From NCBI GenBank assembly GCA_029982205.1, contig JARRCM010000001.1, positions 37,221 through 101,220 on the forward strand: DNA of 64,000 bases. The letters run 5' to 3'. A program made the position numbers and the translations under genes. Source of the stretch: Thermosediminibacterales bacterium. Its GTDB lineage: Bacteria; Bacillota; Thermosediminibacteria; Koleobacterales; JARRCM01. Below, in pieces: positions 47,962 to 57,310 of the stretch. Below the pieces are notes generated by a model. That model saw only the letters and a program-made list of their open reading frames with translations. It did not search any database and was not told the origin of the DNA. The first letter of the stretch is position 1. Each line of letters begins with the position of its first letter.

Positions 47962-49329
47962 CTATCCTCCCAAGAGTATATCAAGTGCCTCAACAAGGGT
48001 TTTTACCCCATAAAACTTAATTCCTTCTGCAGTCGAAATCCCTTTTATATTATTTTTTGGTAAAACACAAGAATTAAACCCTAATCTTATTGCCTCTTTG
48101 ATCCTCTTTTCTATAAAACTTACACCTCGCAGTTCCCCTGTTAACCCAATTTCACCGACTGCTATCATTTTGGGATCGATTTTAACGTCTTTAAAGCTTG
48201 AAGCAAGCGCGGCTGCTATTCCTAAATCAGCTGCAGGTTCATTTATTCTAATCCCCCCCGCTGCATTTACATAAGCGTCTTGGTTTGATAAATATAGGCC
48301 TGCTCTTTTTTCTAAAACTGCCATGAGCATTGAGACCCTGTTATAGTCCACACCTGTAGCCATTCTTCGCGGCATACCAAAAGCTGTAGGACTAACAAGC
48401 GCTTGTATTTCAAGCATTACAGGCCTACTTCCTTCAATACTGGGTACAACAACCGAACCCGGAACCCCTTCAGGCCTGCCTGAAAGCAAAATTTCTGACG
48501 GGTTTTTTACTTCTTTTAAACCGCTGTCACTCATCTCAAAAACACCTATTTCATTTGTTGAACCAAACCGGTTTTTAACCGCCCGCAAAACACGGTATGT
48601 AAAATTTTTTTCGCCCTCAAAATATAAAACACAATCAACCATGTGTTCTACGACCCTCGGCCCCGCTATAGTGCCTTGTTTAGTAACATGCCCAACTAAA
48701 ATCGTTGGTATCCCCAGGTATTTAACTGCTGCCATTATCCTACCTGTACACTCTCTAACCTGGCTCACACTGCCAGGAGTTGAAGAAAGGCGTGTATCCA
48801 CCATGGTCTGAATTGAATCTATAACAACAAGTTTTGGTTTGATTGATGTAACATAAGCCAACACAGTTTCTATGTCGGTTTCTGTTACAACCAGTAGGTT
48901 GTTTGATTCCACATTTAACCTCTGTGCCCTGATTTTCAACTGGATTGCCGATTCTTCACCTGAAACATATAATACAGGATTTCCGAGAGAAGCTATGTTA
49001 TCAGATACCTGCAGCAAAAGCGTGGATTTCCCGATACCCGGGTCACCTCCTACCAAAATTACTGAGCCTTCAACAATACCTCCCCCTAAGACCGTATCTA
49101 ATTCAGCAATTCCGGTAGTAAGCCTTCTGTCATCTGATAAATCTATATTCAATAACGGTTGCGGTTTCGTTTTATTCGTTTTTAACGACCTTTTTTTATC
49201 AGTTGTCGGTTTCTGATATATTTCTTCAACCATGGTATTCCAGCTTCCGCAGTTGGGGCATCTGCCCATCCATTTGGTCGTTTCATGCCCACATTCCTGG
49301 CAAATAAAACAGGTTTTGAATTTTGTCAA
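47962..49329 (-). CDS. radA: DNA repair protein RadA
   Basis: (M)TKFKTCFICQECGHETTKWMGRCPNCGSWNTMVEE; Walker A GGDPGIGKST; KNRFG. TTG start preferred by RBS GGGGAGGAG. Confidence 0.96.
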   Translation of the reverse strand: MTKFKTCFICQECGHETTKWMGRCPNCGSWNTMVEEIYQKPTTDKKRSLKTNKTKPQPLLNIDLSDDRRLTTGIAELDTVLGGGIVEGSVILVGGDPGIGKSTLLLQVSDNIASLGNPVLYVSGEESAIQLKIRAQRLNVESNNLLVVTETDIETVLAYVTSIKPKLVVIDSIQTMVDTRLSSTPGSVSQVRECTGRIMAAVKYLGIPTILVGHVTKQGTIAGPRVVEHMVDCVLYFEGEKNFTYRVLRAVKNRFGSTNEIGVFEMSDSGLKEVKNPSEILLSGRPEGVPGSVVVPSIEGSRPVMLEIQALVSPTAFGMPRRMATGVDYNRVSMLMAVLEKRAGLYLSNQDAYVNAAGGIRINEPAADLGIAAALASSFKDVKIDPKMIAVGEIGLTGELRGVSFIEKRIKEAIRLGFNSCVLPKNNIKGISTAEGIKFYGVKTLVEALDILLGG

Positions 49330-49396
49330 TATGTTCTCCTCCCCTTTAATGACCTCAATTATTACTTTATACACACTATAGATTTATTATTTAGGT

Positions 49397-49433
49397 AAAA
49401 ACACCTGAGTAATGAATCCTCAGGTGCTTTTAC
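49397..49433 (-). terminator. Terminator of the ctsR-clpC operon
   Basis: Minus strand AAAAGCACCTGAGGATTCATTACTCAGGTGTTTTTACC. Confidence 0.8.
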
Positions 49434-49437
49434 CTAA

Positions 49438-51882
49438 TTATTTATTTAAGGTTGTGACCTGTTCACCTTTTTTTGTGAAAGTAAGTTTTTCTTCTTCTGA
49501 ATCAATAACCACCGTATCACCACTTTTAATATTACCCTTGAGCATTTCTTCAGAAAGCTTATCTTCCACTAACCGCTGTATAGCCCTTCTTAAAGGCCTT
49601 GCACCGTACATAGGGTCATATCCTTCTTTTGCCAGCAGCTCTTTAGCGTTTTCCGTTACTTCAATTGTTATTCCTGAATCTTTTAATCTTTCCTGAAGTG
49701 TATTAAGCATTAAAGTTACTATTTCTTTTATATGCTCTTTTGTTAACGCATGGAACACAATTATTTCATCAATACGGTTCAAAAACTCAGGTCTAAAAGT
49801 GCGTTTGAGTTCTTCTATAACGCTTTCTTTCATAGTTTCATAATTTTGTTCATCTGTTTGCCCTGGCATAAACCCTAGGGTTTTACCTTTCTGTATCAAG
49901 TGAGCACCGGCGTTTGAAGTCATTATTACTACAGTATTTCTGAAATCTACAGTCCTGCCTTTAGAATCAGTAAGTCGCCCATCTTCGAGTATCTGCAACA
50001 AAATATTAAATACATCTGTATGGGCCTTCTCAATTTCGTCAAGCAGTACTACAGAATATGGCCTTCTACGAACTTTTTCCGTCAGCTGTCCCCCTTCTTC
50101 ATGCCCTACATAACCTGGAGGTGCACCTACTAAACGAGATACGGTATGTCTCTCCATGTATTCTGACATATCAATTCTGATTATTGCATCCTCGTCACCG
50201 AAAAGCGCTTCAGCCAACGCTCTTGCCAGCTCTGTTTTACCAACTCCTGTAGGCCCAAGGAAAATAAATGAACCTATTGGCCTTTTGGGGTCCTTTAGCC
50301 CGGCCCTGGCTCTCCTTATAGCCCTCGATACTGCTTTAACGGCTTCATCCTGGCCTATTACCCTTTTATGCAGAATTTTTTCCATATTTAAAAGTCTCTC
50401 GGTTTCTTCCTGCGCCAGTTTGCTTACGGGTATTCCAGTCCAGCTTGAAACAATTTGAGCAATTTCTTCTTCACCAACTTCAGTGTTATCAATCTGCTTA
50501 TTCTGTTTCCATTTCTTTTTCAGTACTTCAATCTGTTTTTTGATTTCTGCTTCTTTATCCCTCATCTTCGCTGCTTTTTCAAATTCCTGGCTCTGAACTG
50601 CAGCATCTTTTTCTTTCTGCACTTCTTCGAGCTCGTCTTCTAATCGTTTTAAATCAGGAGGTGCAGTCAGAACTCTAAGCCTTACTCTTGATGCTGCTTC
50701 ATCTATCAAATCTATCGCCTTGTCGGGAAGAAAACGATCTGTAATATACCTGTCAGAAAGTACAGCCGCAGCTTTTATAGCTTCATCGGTTATTTTAACT
50801 CTGTGATGGGCTTCATATTTATCTCTTAAACCTTTAAGAATAGATATAGTATCTTCTACTCTTGGCTCTTCAACCATTATCGGCTGGAATCTTCTTTCAA
50901 GTGCCGGGTCTCTTTCTACATGTTTTCTGTATTCATCAAGGGTTGTGGCGCCTATAGCCTGCATTTCCCCACGAGCAAGAGCTGGCTTTAAGATGTTTGA
51001 TGCATCAATAGCACCCTCGGCTGCGCCTGCTCCTATTATGGTATGCATTTCATCTATAAACAGGATGATGTTACCCGCCTGCTTTATCTCAGCCATTACT
51101 TTCTTCAATCTGTCTTCAAACTCTCCTCTGAATTTGGTACCTGCAACCAAAGAAGCCAAGTCCAAGGTGACAACCCGTTTGTCTTTAAGTATCTCAGGAA
51201 CATCACCTTCTATAATCCTCTGAGCAAGACCTTCAGCAATGGCGGTTTTACCGACACCAGGCTCTCCAATAAGACACGGGTTGTTTTTTGTTCTTCGACT
51301 CAATACCTGTATAACCCTTTCTATCTCTTTTTTTCTTCCAATAACCGGGTCCAGTTTTCCTTCCCGAGCCAGTTCAGTTAAATCCCTGCCAAACTGGTCA
51401 AGGTTTGGAGTCTTGGTGGATTTTTTGTAAACATTTTTATTGTTCATATCTCCACCCAGGCTTTTAACCACCTGGTTTCGAGCTTTTTCCAGGTCAACCC
51501 CCAGGTTGTTTAAAACTTGAGCAGCCACGCCTTCACCTTCTCTTATAAGACCTAAAAGTATATGTTCTGTACCTATATAGTTATGGCCTAAACGCCTGGC
51601 TTCATCATATGCCAGTTCTAGCACCTTTTTGGCTCGTGGCGTATATCCTATGAAATCTTTTCCCATCGAGTTTCCTGGCCCTAACATTTTTTCAATTTCA
51701 TTTCTTACTTTTGTAAGCTCAAGACCCATATTCTGAAGGACTTTAGCAGCAATTCCTCCTCCTTCTCGTATCAGCCCTAAAAGAATATGTTCTGTTCCTA
51801 CAAGGCTATGATTTAATCTTTTTGCTTCTTCCTGTGCTAAAAGTATAACTTTCTGAGCACGTTCAGTAAATTTTCCAAACAT
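49438..51882 (-). CDS. clpC: ATP-dependent Clp protease ATPase subunit ClpC
   Basis: Two AAA+ modules ([30 protein letters not shown]), Clp-N repeats, UVR linker. Confidence 0.98.
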   Translation of the reverse strand: MFGKFTERAQKVILLAQEEAKRLNHSLVGTEHILLGLIREGGGIAAKVLQNMGLELTKVRNEIEKMLGPGNSMGKDFIGYTPRAKKVLELAYDEARRLGHNYIGTEHILLGLIREGEGVAAQVLNNLGVDLEKARNQVVKSLGGDMNNKNVYKKSTKTPNLDQFGRDLTELAREGKLDPVIGRKKEIERVIQVLSRRTKNNPCLIGEPGVGKTAIAEGLAQRIIEGDVPEILKDKRVVTLDLASLVAGTKFRGEFEDRLKKVMAEIKQAGNIILFIDEMHTIIGAGAAEGAIDASNILKPALARGEMQAIGATTLDEYRKHVERDPALERRFQPIMVEEPRVEDTISILKGLRDKYEAHHRVKITDEAIKAAAVLSDRYITDRFLPDKAIDLIDEAASRVRLRVLTAPPDLKRLEDELEEVQKEKDAAVQSQEFEKAAKMRDKEAEIKKQIEVLKKKWKQNKQIDNTEVGEEEIAQIVSSWTGIPVSKLAQEETERLLNMEKILHKRVIGQDEAVKAVSRAIRRARAGLKDPKRPIGSFIFLGPTGVGKTELARALAEALFGDEDAIIRIDMSEYMERHTVSRLVGAPPGYVGHEEGGQLTEKVRRRPYSVVLLDEIEKAHTDVFNILLQILEDGRLTDSKGRTVDFRNTVVIMTSNAGAHLIQKGKTLGFMPGQTDEQNYETMKESVIEELKRTFRPEFLNRIDEIIVFHALTKEHIKEIVTLMLNTLQERLKDSGITIEVTENAKELLAKEGYDPMYGARPLRRAIQRLVEDKLSEEMLKGNIKSGDTVVIDSEEEKLTFTKKGEQVTTLNK

Positions 51883-51901
51883 GTTATCCCACCTCCAGTA
51901 C

Positions 51902-52966
51902 TTATTTTATTTCACTTTGTTTCAATCTGTCTCTTAAAAGTGAAGCTCTTTTTATATCTCTCTCATATTCATTTAGTTCCTGCCCAAAAAATTTCTGAAG
52001 ATAAGCGGGCCTAATTAAAATCATCATCTCATTTAATATACGAGAATCCAAGTTTTTTATAAGGTTTAAGTCTATTCCTAACCTTACATCAGAAAGCAAT
52101 TCCATAGCTTCTTGTGAAGATATTATATATGAATTACTTAAAATGCCGTATGCTCTGCCAACACGGTCCTGAAGACGAATACCGGCATCTTTTAAAAGCT
52201 TTTCCCTAGCTGACCGTTCATGTTCGATTATTTGTTTTGTCACACCTTTAAGGTTATTTATAATATCCTCTTCTGATTGGCCTAAAGTCAGTTGATTTGA
52301 TATCTGATATATATTACCTAACCCTTTTGACCCTTCACCATAAAGACCTCGAACCGTTAATCCTACTTGTCCTATTGTAGTGAATATCCCATTTGACTGG
52401 TTAAGCATGTTGAGTGCCGGCAAATGAAGCATTACCGAAACTCTTATTCCAGTTCCAACATTAGTTGGGCATGCAGTTAAATATCCTTTTTTTTCATCAA
52501 AGGCATAATCCAATCTTTCTTCCAAAACATCATCTATCTTGGTGGAAAGCTGCCAGGCTTTTTCCATTTGCAGCCCCGGATACAGTGTTTGAATCCTTAT
52601 ATGGTCTTCTTCATTAACCATAATACTTACTGACTCATCATGTTTAATAAATGCCGCTCCTTTTTCAGATTCAGCCAGCGCAGGGCTTATCAAGTGTTTT
52701 TCTACGAGTATCTGTCTTTCTAAATGGGTAAGTTCTTTCATCCTAAAACAGCGGAATTGGCCGGCGAATTCACTGCTTTTTTCTATAGCATCGAAAACCT
52801 GTTTGATTATTTTATCAGCCTGTTCCAGGTTAGCTTTATGGGGAAAAGGTACATTCCGAAGGTTTCGGGCCAGCCTGATACGAGAGCTTAAAACTACATC
52901 AGCTTCAGGCCCGTTACCTTCCATCCATAAACTCTTTGAATTATATATAAAATCATCCAAAGACAT
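51902..52966 (-). CDS. mcsB: Protein-arginine kinase McsB
   Basis: [19 protein letters not shown]...[23 protein letters not shown]. Confidence 0.97.
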   Translation of the reverse strand: MSLDDFIYNSKSLWMEGNGPEADVVLSSRIRLARNLRNVPFPHKANLEQADKIIKQVFDAIEKSSEFAGQFRCFRMKELTHLERQILVEKHLISPALAESEKGAAFIKHDESVSIMVNEEDHIRIQTLYPGLQMEKAWQLSTKIDDVLEERLDYAFDEKKGYLTACPTNVGTGIRVSVMLHLPALNMLNQSNGIFTTIGQVGLTVRGLYGEGSKGLGNIYQISNQLTLGQSEEDIINNLKGVTKQIIEHERSAREKLLKDAGIRLQDRVGRAYGILSNSYIISSQEAMELLSDVRLGIDLNLIKNLDSRILNEMMILIRPAYLQKFFGQELNEYERDIKRASLLRDRLKQSEIK

Positions 52967-52979
52967 TAAAATTCCCCCT

Positions 52980-53498
52980 CTATTTGTTTTTATCCAGCTG
53001 CTTTTCTAATTCTCGGATCTTATCTCTGATTTCTGCTGCTTTCTCATATTCTTCAAGTTTCACAACACGATCCAATTCTGCTTTTAGCAAATCTATTTCT
53101 CTTTTGACTTTTAATTCTCCTCCAGCGCGCCGTGGAACTTTACCTGTATGAACACTGCTTCCGTGAATTCTTTTTAAAATTGGTTCTATTCTACCTTCAA
53201 AAGCAGAATAACACTCATTGCACCCAAATCGGCCTATCTGGCTAAACTCATTAAAACTCATTCCACAGGAAGGACAATGTTCGTTTCGTTGATAATCTAT
53301 TCCGACAGTAGGCTCTGCCATGGAATTAAGCAGACCCGCCAAAAGATTATGGATCGAAAAATTCGGTTCAAAGTTAAACTGAAAATCGCTGATTTCCTTT
53401 GCACATACTTGACACAGATGCATTTCGGTTTTTTCCCCATTGACTATTTTGGTATAGTGAACAGTAGCAGGTCTTTTTTTACAGTTTGTGCAAAGCAT
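52980..53498 (-). CDS. mcsA: McsA, activator of McsB, with UVR motif
   Basis: MLCTNCKKRPATVHYTKIVNGEKTEMHLCQVCA; second CxxC pair; UVR motif. Confidence 0.95.
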   Translation of the reverse strand: MLCTNCKKRPATVHYTKIVNGEKTEMHLCQVCAKEISDFQFNFEPNFSIHNLLAGLLNSMAEPTVGIDYQRNEHCPSCGMSFNEFSQIGRFGCNECYSAFEGRIEPILKRIHGSSVHTGKVPRRAGGELKVKREIDLLKAELDRVVKLEEYEKAAEIRDKIRELEKQLDKNK

Positions 53499-53550
53499 TA
53501 AACATCCCCCCATTCTAAACTTTAAAATATTTACATAAAAACACCAGAAC

Positions 53551-54039
53551 TCAGTCTTTTTGAGGGACTCTGTTACTGGACTTGTAATGAAAAAGCGCTG
53601 ATAGCATGTTTTTAAAAAGTCTTGCCCTTATTATATCTCTATAAGGTACTTCAATGTTAAAATTTGATTTGTCTACGGCAGCTTTTAACAACACTGCTTC
53701 ACTATTACTAATTACTTTATTCTCTGACAACCTCTCTATAAAATCCTGAGCACAACTCTGGGAAATAGAATCCCCTATCCCTTCAAGAATTTTTTTTACT
53801 AATGTATCTTCATCAACAGCTATTTTGGCAATCCTTATAAATCCACCTCCGCCTCGCCGGCTTTCTACATAGTATCCCCTTTCAACGGAAAATCTAGTAG
53901 CCAGAACATAATTAATTTGAGATGGAGCACAGTTGAAATAACCTGCTAACTCGTTCCTCTGTATTTCTAATACATTTTCGTCAACTTCTTTAAACAGCTG
54001 TTTTATAAATTTTTCTATCTGGTCTGAAAGATTTGCCAT
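53551..54039 (-). CDS. ctsR: Heat-shock repressor CtsR
   Basis: LSDQIEKFIKQLF...RNELAGYFNCAPSQINYVLATRFSVERGYYVESRRGGGGFIRI. Confidence 0.97.
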   Translation of the reverse strand: MANLSDQIEKFIKQLFKEVDENVLEIQRNELAGYFNCAPSQINYVLATRFSVERGYYVESRRGGGGFIRIAKIAVDEDTLVKKILEGIGDSISQSCAQDFIERLSENKVISNSEAVLLKAAVDKSNFNIEVPYRDIIRARLFKNMLSALFHYKSSNRVPQKD

Positions 54040-54062
54040 TAAACCCCTCCCTTCCTATTGTC

Positions 54063-54079
54063 TTTGACTATCTTTGACC
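54063..54079 (-). promoter_or_regulatory. CtsR operator (tandem heptad)
   Basis: Minus strand GGTCAAAGATAGTCAAA, matching the GGTCAAANANGGTCAAA consensus, just upstream of ctsR. Confidence 0.88.
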
Positions 54080-54184
54080 TTTCGATTTTATTATATTACT
54101 TTTTTACAAAAAATGCAATATCAATCCGTCTTTTTTTATAATATTTTCTCTTTTTTTATATTATTTATGCTTTTAATTTATGAT

Positions 54185-55447
54185 TTAATCTGAAAATCCA
54201 AAGGGCTTTGAATTGTTTAGATAATCATAGACCACAAAAGGTTTCCCTATGATAAAACCAATCACACCACCTACAACGGCAGGAACTATATATAAACCGC
54301 CAAATATTTCTGATATTATTACAGTAGATGCTATCGGAACATTACATGTAGAAGCCAAAAGACTTGCCATACCCGATACTACAAGTGCGGCATGCTCAAC
54401 CGGACAAAAGCTTCCCATTATATTTCCAAGGGCTGAACCGATAAACAATGCGGGGCCTACCAAACCGCCACTGTTTCCTGAAGCAACAGTGAAAACAGTT
54501 GAGAATATTTTGCCAAAAAATTGAAAGATCCCCTCTTTTAAATTTGAATTTCCGGTTATAGTTTGCTGAATAGTTTCAAACCCCAGGCCCAATACCTGTC
54601 TTCCAAAAACCAGTCCAATTAACGCTGTGAAAATTGAACCTATTATAGGTCTCAATTCGTTTCGGATGTCATATTTATTATATAAAGACTTTAGTTTCTT
54701 AAAAAAACAAACAAACAGTAAACCTGTAATCCCCCCTAGGATAGCTGTAAGAACAAAGTACACTAAATGGAGAGTTTGAAAATGATAATCATAATATGCA
54801 AAAACCGGCTGTTCTTTAAATAACATAGTAGCAAAAATATATCCCATAGTACTTCCTATTATTGAAGGAAATAAATCTTCATAATCCATCGAAGAAGATT
54901 TCAATATTTCTACTGCCAGAAATCCACCTCCTAAAGGCACATGAAAAAGAGCTCCAATAGTGGCAGACGCTCCCATTATGGCTGCTACTCTAGTATCAAT
55001 TCCCTTAATAAAGTTGTTTGAAAAAATTTTTTTGAGTGATTGAATTAAAACACTTGACAAACTGCTGCCTGAAAGCAAAGCTGGACCTACTAAGCCACCA
55101 CTGCCGTAAAAACCCAGAGTAATAAGAGTCGCCAGGGGTTTTAAAACCGGCAAACCTTGATCAAATAAACCTTCTTTAAGATTTATACCCTCTATGTATT
55201 TATCTGTACCAAATCCCATAGTATTTTTATTTATTCTATAAAACACAAGTCCCATAATCATACCGGCTATAACAGGGGAAACGTAAACAGGTATAGCAAT
55301 TGTAAATTTTTCTATAAAAATCAAACCGTGTTTCAATATTATTGCTATAATACTGCCAAAAAAACCCAGGATAACTCCTACAAAAATCCACTCAAAAAGG
55401 CATATAAAGCCGTATTTTATTTTTTCATAAAAAAACATTTGAATCAC
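54185..55447 (-). CDS. CLC-family chloride channel/transporter
   Basis: 420 aa multi-TM; GFYGSGGLVGPALLSGSSLSS and GNSGGLVGPALFIGSALG repeats. Confidence 0.92.
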   Translation of the reverse strand: MIQMFFYEKIKYGFICLFEWIFVGVILGFFGSIIAIILKHGLIFIEKFTIAIPVYVSPVIAGMIMGLVFYRINKNTMGFGTDKYIEGINLKEGLFDQGLPVLKPLATLITLGFYGSGGLVGPALLSGSSLSSVLIQSLKKIFSNNFIKGIDTRVAAIMGASATIGALFHVPLGGGFLAVEILKSSSMDYEDLFPSIIGSTMGYIFATMLFKEQPVFAYYDYHFQTLHLVYFVLTAILGGITGLLFVCFFKKLKSLYNKYDIRNELRPIIGSIFTALIGLVFGRQVLGLGFETIQQTITGNSNLKEGIFQFFGKIFSTVFTVASGNSGGLVGPALFIGSALGNIMGSFCPVEHAALVVSGMASLLASTCNVPIASTVIISEIFGGLYIVPAVVGGVIGFIIGKPFVVYDYLNNSKPFGFSD

Positions 55448-55494
55448 CCTTTACTCCCTTAATATATTATAAATCAACCCCAAGCAAATTAAAA

Positions 55495-55519
55495 TAACCG
55501 GCCAATTATGACCGGTTAA
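55495..55519 (-). terminator. Terminator overlapping the stop codon of the 74-78 aa ORF
   Basis: Minus strand AACCGGTCATAATTGGCCGGTTATTTTAA. Confidence 0.7.
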
Positions 55520-55730
55520 ATCTTTGACTTCTCTTTCTTACAGCCAATTCTTCAGATATTTCCATTAAATAATCTACACGTTCTTCCTGTTCCTCGGAAG
55601 TCGTCCATCCAAACAAACTCGGAATAATTTCCCCGTATTTAGTAGAATCATATAATTCATCCTCTGCTAAATCATTTGGATTATTGCTGTGATTTTTTTC
55701 TGTAATTCCCAGTTTTTTTCTCCTTACCAT
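55506..55730 (-). CDS. Small hypothetical protein, about 74 aa
   Basis: MVRRKKLGITEKNHSNNPNDLAEDELYDSTKYGEIIPSLFGWTTSEEQEERVDYLMEISEELAVRKRSQRFNRS; AAAGGAG upstream; GTG start at 55742 also possible. Confidence 0.65.
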   Translation of the reverse strand: MVRRKKLGITEKNHSNNPNDLAEDELYDSTKYGEIIPSLFGWTTSEEQEERVDYLMEISEELAVRKRSQRFNRS

Positions 55731-55742
55731 TAATAGAAACAC

Positions 55743-55809
55743 TCCTTTTTCAGTTTTAAACCTTTTATATAAATTGCCCTTAAGGCGAAAAATTATAACT
55801 GAAAAAGGA
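55743..55809 (-). promoter_or_regulatory. Inverted repeat that would sequester the RBS of the small ORF
   Basis: Perfect 13-bp arms TCCTTTTTCAGTT (55797-55809) and AACTGAAAAAGGA (55743-55755) read on minus strand; 3' arm contains the AAGGA of the SD. Confidence 0.6.
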
Positions 55810-55817
55810 AGGAAAAT

Positions 55818-57221
55818 TTATTCAGAAATACTTTGCATACATCTTTTCTTGTTTTTGATGAATCCAGCCGTAAGAAACAAAAAACTAACAATAAGCCCTG
55901 CAAGCAACGGGCTGAAAAAGGATGGGAACAAAATTTTCCAAAACAAAACCGCTAAAGGAGCAAAACAAATCGCCATAACCCCATACTTGGGATCTATACT
56001 GCCTTTCAAAAATATAGCACCAAGCAAAGGGAAAAATACCGTCGCGCCTCGAAGCCCCATTGACATAAAACTCCATTGAAGAATTATCGCTTTAAGATTT
56101 CCCGTAACAAAAAACAGGCTTGTCGCAACAACACATACAATTAAAATTCGAGACACTAAAAGTATATTTTTGTCATCAGCATTTTTATTTATAATTTTTT
56201 TATAAACATCACGAGCAAGTACGGTGCTTACACCTAATGTCAAACCCGCTCCAGTCCCCATAACTGCTATTAAAAGGGTTGCCAGCACTACTCCCCCTAA
56301 CCAGGGGTTTAAAAATTTTAATACAAAAACAGGCAGTGCTTCAGCAGGATTAATATTCGGGAAGTTGTTTCTCATATAAAGCCCCACTAAGATCCCGGCA
56401 ACTCCAATAGGAGGTATCATTATCGCACTTATCAAAGCACCGTTTCTGGAAACTCTAGCATTTTTTCCCGAAAACATAGCCTGTATGTAAGTTTGTGTTG
56501 ACATTACACCTACTAACATAGAAAAAGCAGCTGTAAGGTCCTCGTTCAACCCTCTTCCAAACAGGCTGAACCAGGGATATGACGGAAAAGAGTGATTTAG
56601 GCCAGAAAAACCGCCAACCATTTTATATGCTATCAAACCAGAAATCGAAAGGGTAATATACATCAATCCAAGTTTTACCATACCAACAATACCAGAGCCC
56701 CACACGCCTCCAAAAAACACATAACCTATAATCATAACCACAGCTATCATTGCTGCAGTTAAAGGATTAATATTAAACATCGCTGTTAAAAGGGCTATAG
56801 CTGATAATACCTGGGGAACAATATTTATAAACATGCCTATAGATGTAAATATACTGGAAGCCAAACCTGCAGCATCCCCATAATTTTTCACTAATAGTTG
56901 TGGTATGGTTTCAAGCTCCATTTCCCTAAGCGGCCTTGCCAGAAACACAGCAAGAAAAAAACAGGCAATACCTCCACCCAAAGTAAACCACCATGCCGAA
57001 AGCCCATACTTAAAAGCCAGCTGTGCCGTACCTACAGTTGATGCTCCACCAACTAAAGTACCCATAATAGTCCCAGCTATTATACCGCTTCCGGCTTTTC
57101 TTCCTCCTACGGCAAAATCTGCTGCTGATTTTATCTTTCGCCCTGAATATACGCCAACTGCAGTAACTAAAAGAAGTGTCAAAATTATACCAACAATATG
57201 TTCATATGTTATTACAAACAA
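55818..57221 (-). CDS. Sodium:solute symporter family protein
   Basis: 467 aa, about 12-13 TM, GRKIKSAADFAVGGRKAGSGIIAGTIMGTLVGGASTVGTAQLAFKYGLSAWWFTLG. Confidence 0.92.
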   Translation of the reverse strand: MFVITYEHIVGIILTLLLVTAVGVYSGRKIKSAADFAVGGRKAGSGIIAGTIMGTLVGGASTVGTAQLAFKYGLSAWWFTLGGGIACFFLAVFLARPLREMELETIPQLLVKNYGDAAGLASSIFTSIGMFINIVPQVLSAIALLTAMFNINPLTAAMIAVVMIIGYVFFGGVWGSGIVGMVKLGLMYITLSISGLIAYKMVGGFSGLNHSFPSYPWFSLFGRGLNEDLTAAFSMLVGVMSTQTYIQAMFSGKNARVSRNGALISAIMIPPIGVAGILVGLYMRNNFPNINPAEALPVFVLKFLNPWLGGVVLATLLIAVMGTGAGLTLGVSTVLARDVYKKIINKNADDKNILLVSRILIVCVVATSLFFVTGNLKAIILQWSFMSMGLRGATVFFPLLGAIFLKGSIDPKYGVMAICFAPLAVLFWKILFPSFFSPLLAGLIVSFLFLTAGFIKNKKRCMQSISE

Positions 57222-57254
57222 AGAAAATCATCCTCTCACCCAGAACATCTAAAA

Positions 57255-57299
57255 TGGTCATTTGAAAAGTCTGCATTTGCGCAACTTTTCAAATGACCA
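57255..57299 (-). terminator. Long hairpin after the EF-G paralogue
   Basis: Perfect 16-bp arms TGGTCATTTGAAAAGT / ACTTTTCAAATGACCA, then TTTTAG on minus strand. Confidence 0.65.
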
Positions 57300-57310
57300 A
57301 AGCCAGAAAT

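Noticed and set aside
55885-56076. 63 aa minus ORF inside the symporter gene
   Set aside because: Alternate frame within a clear multi-TM symporter CDS.
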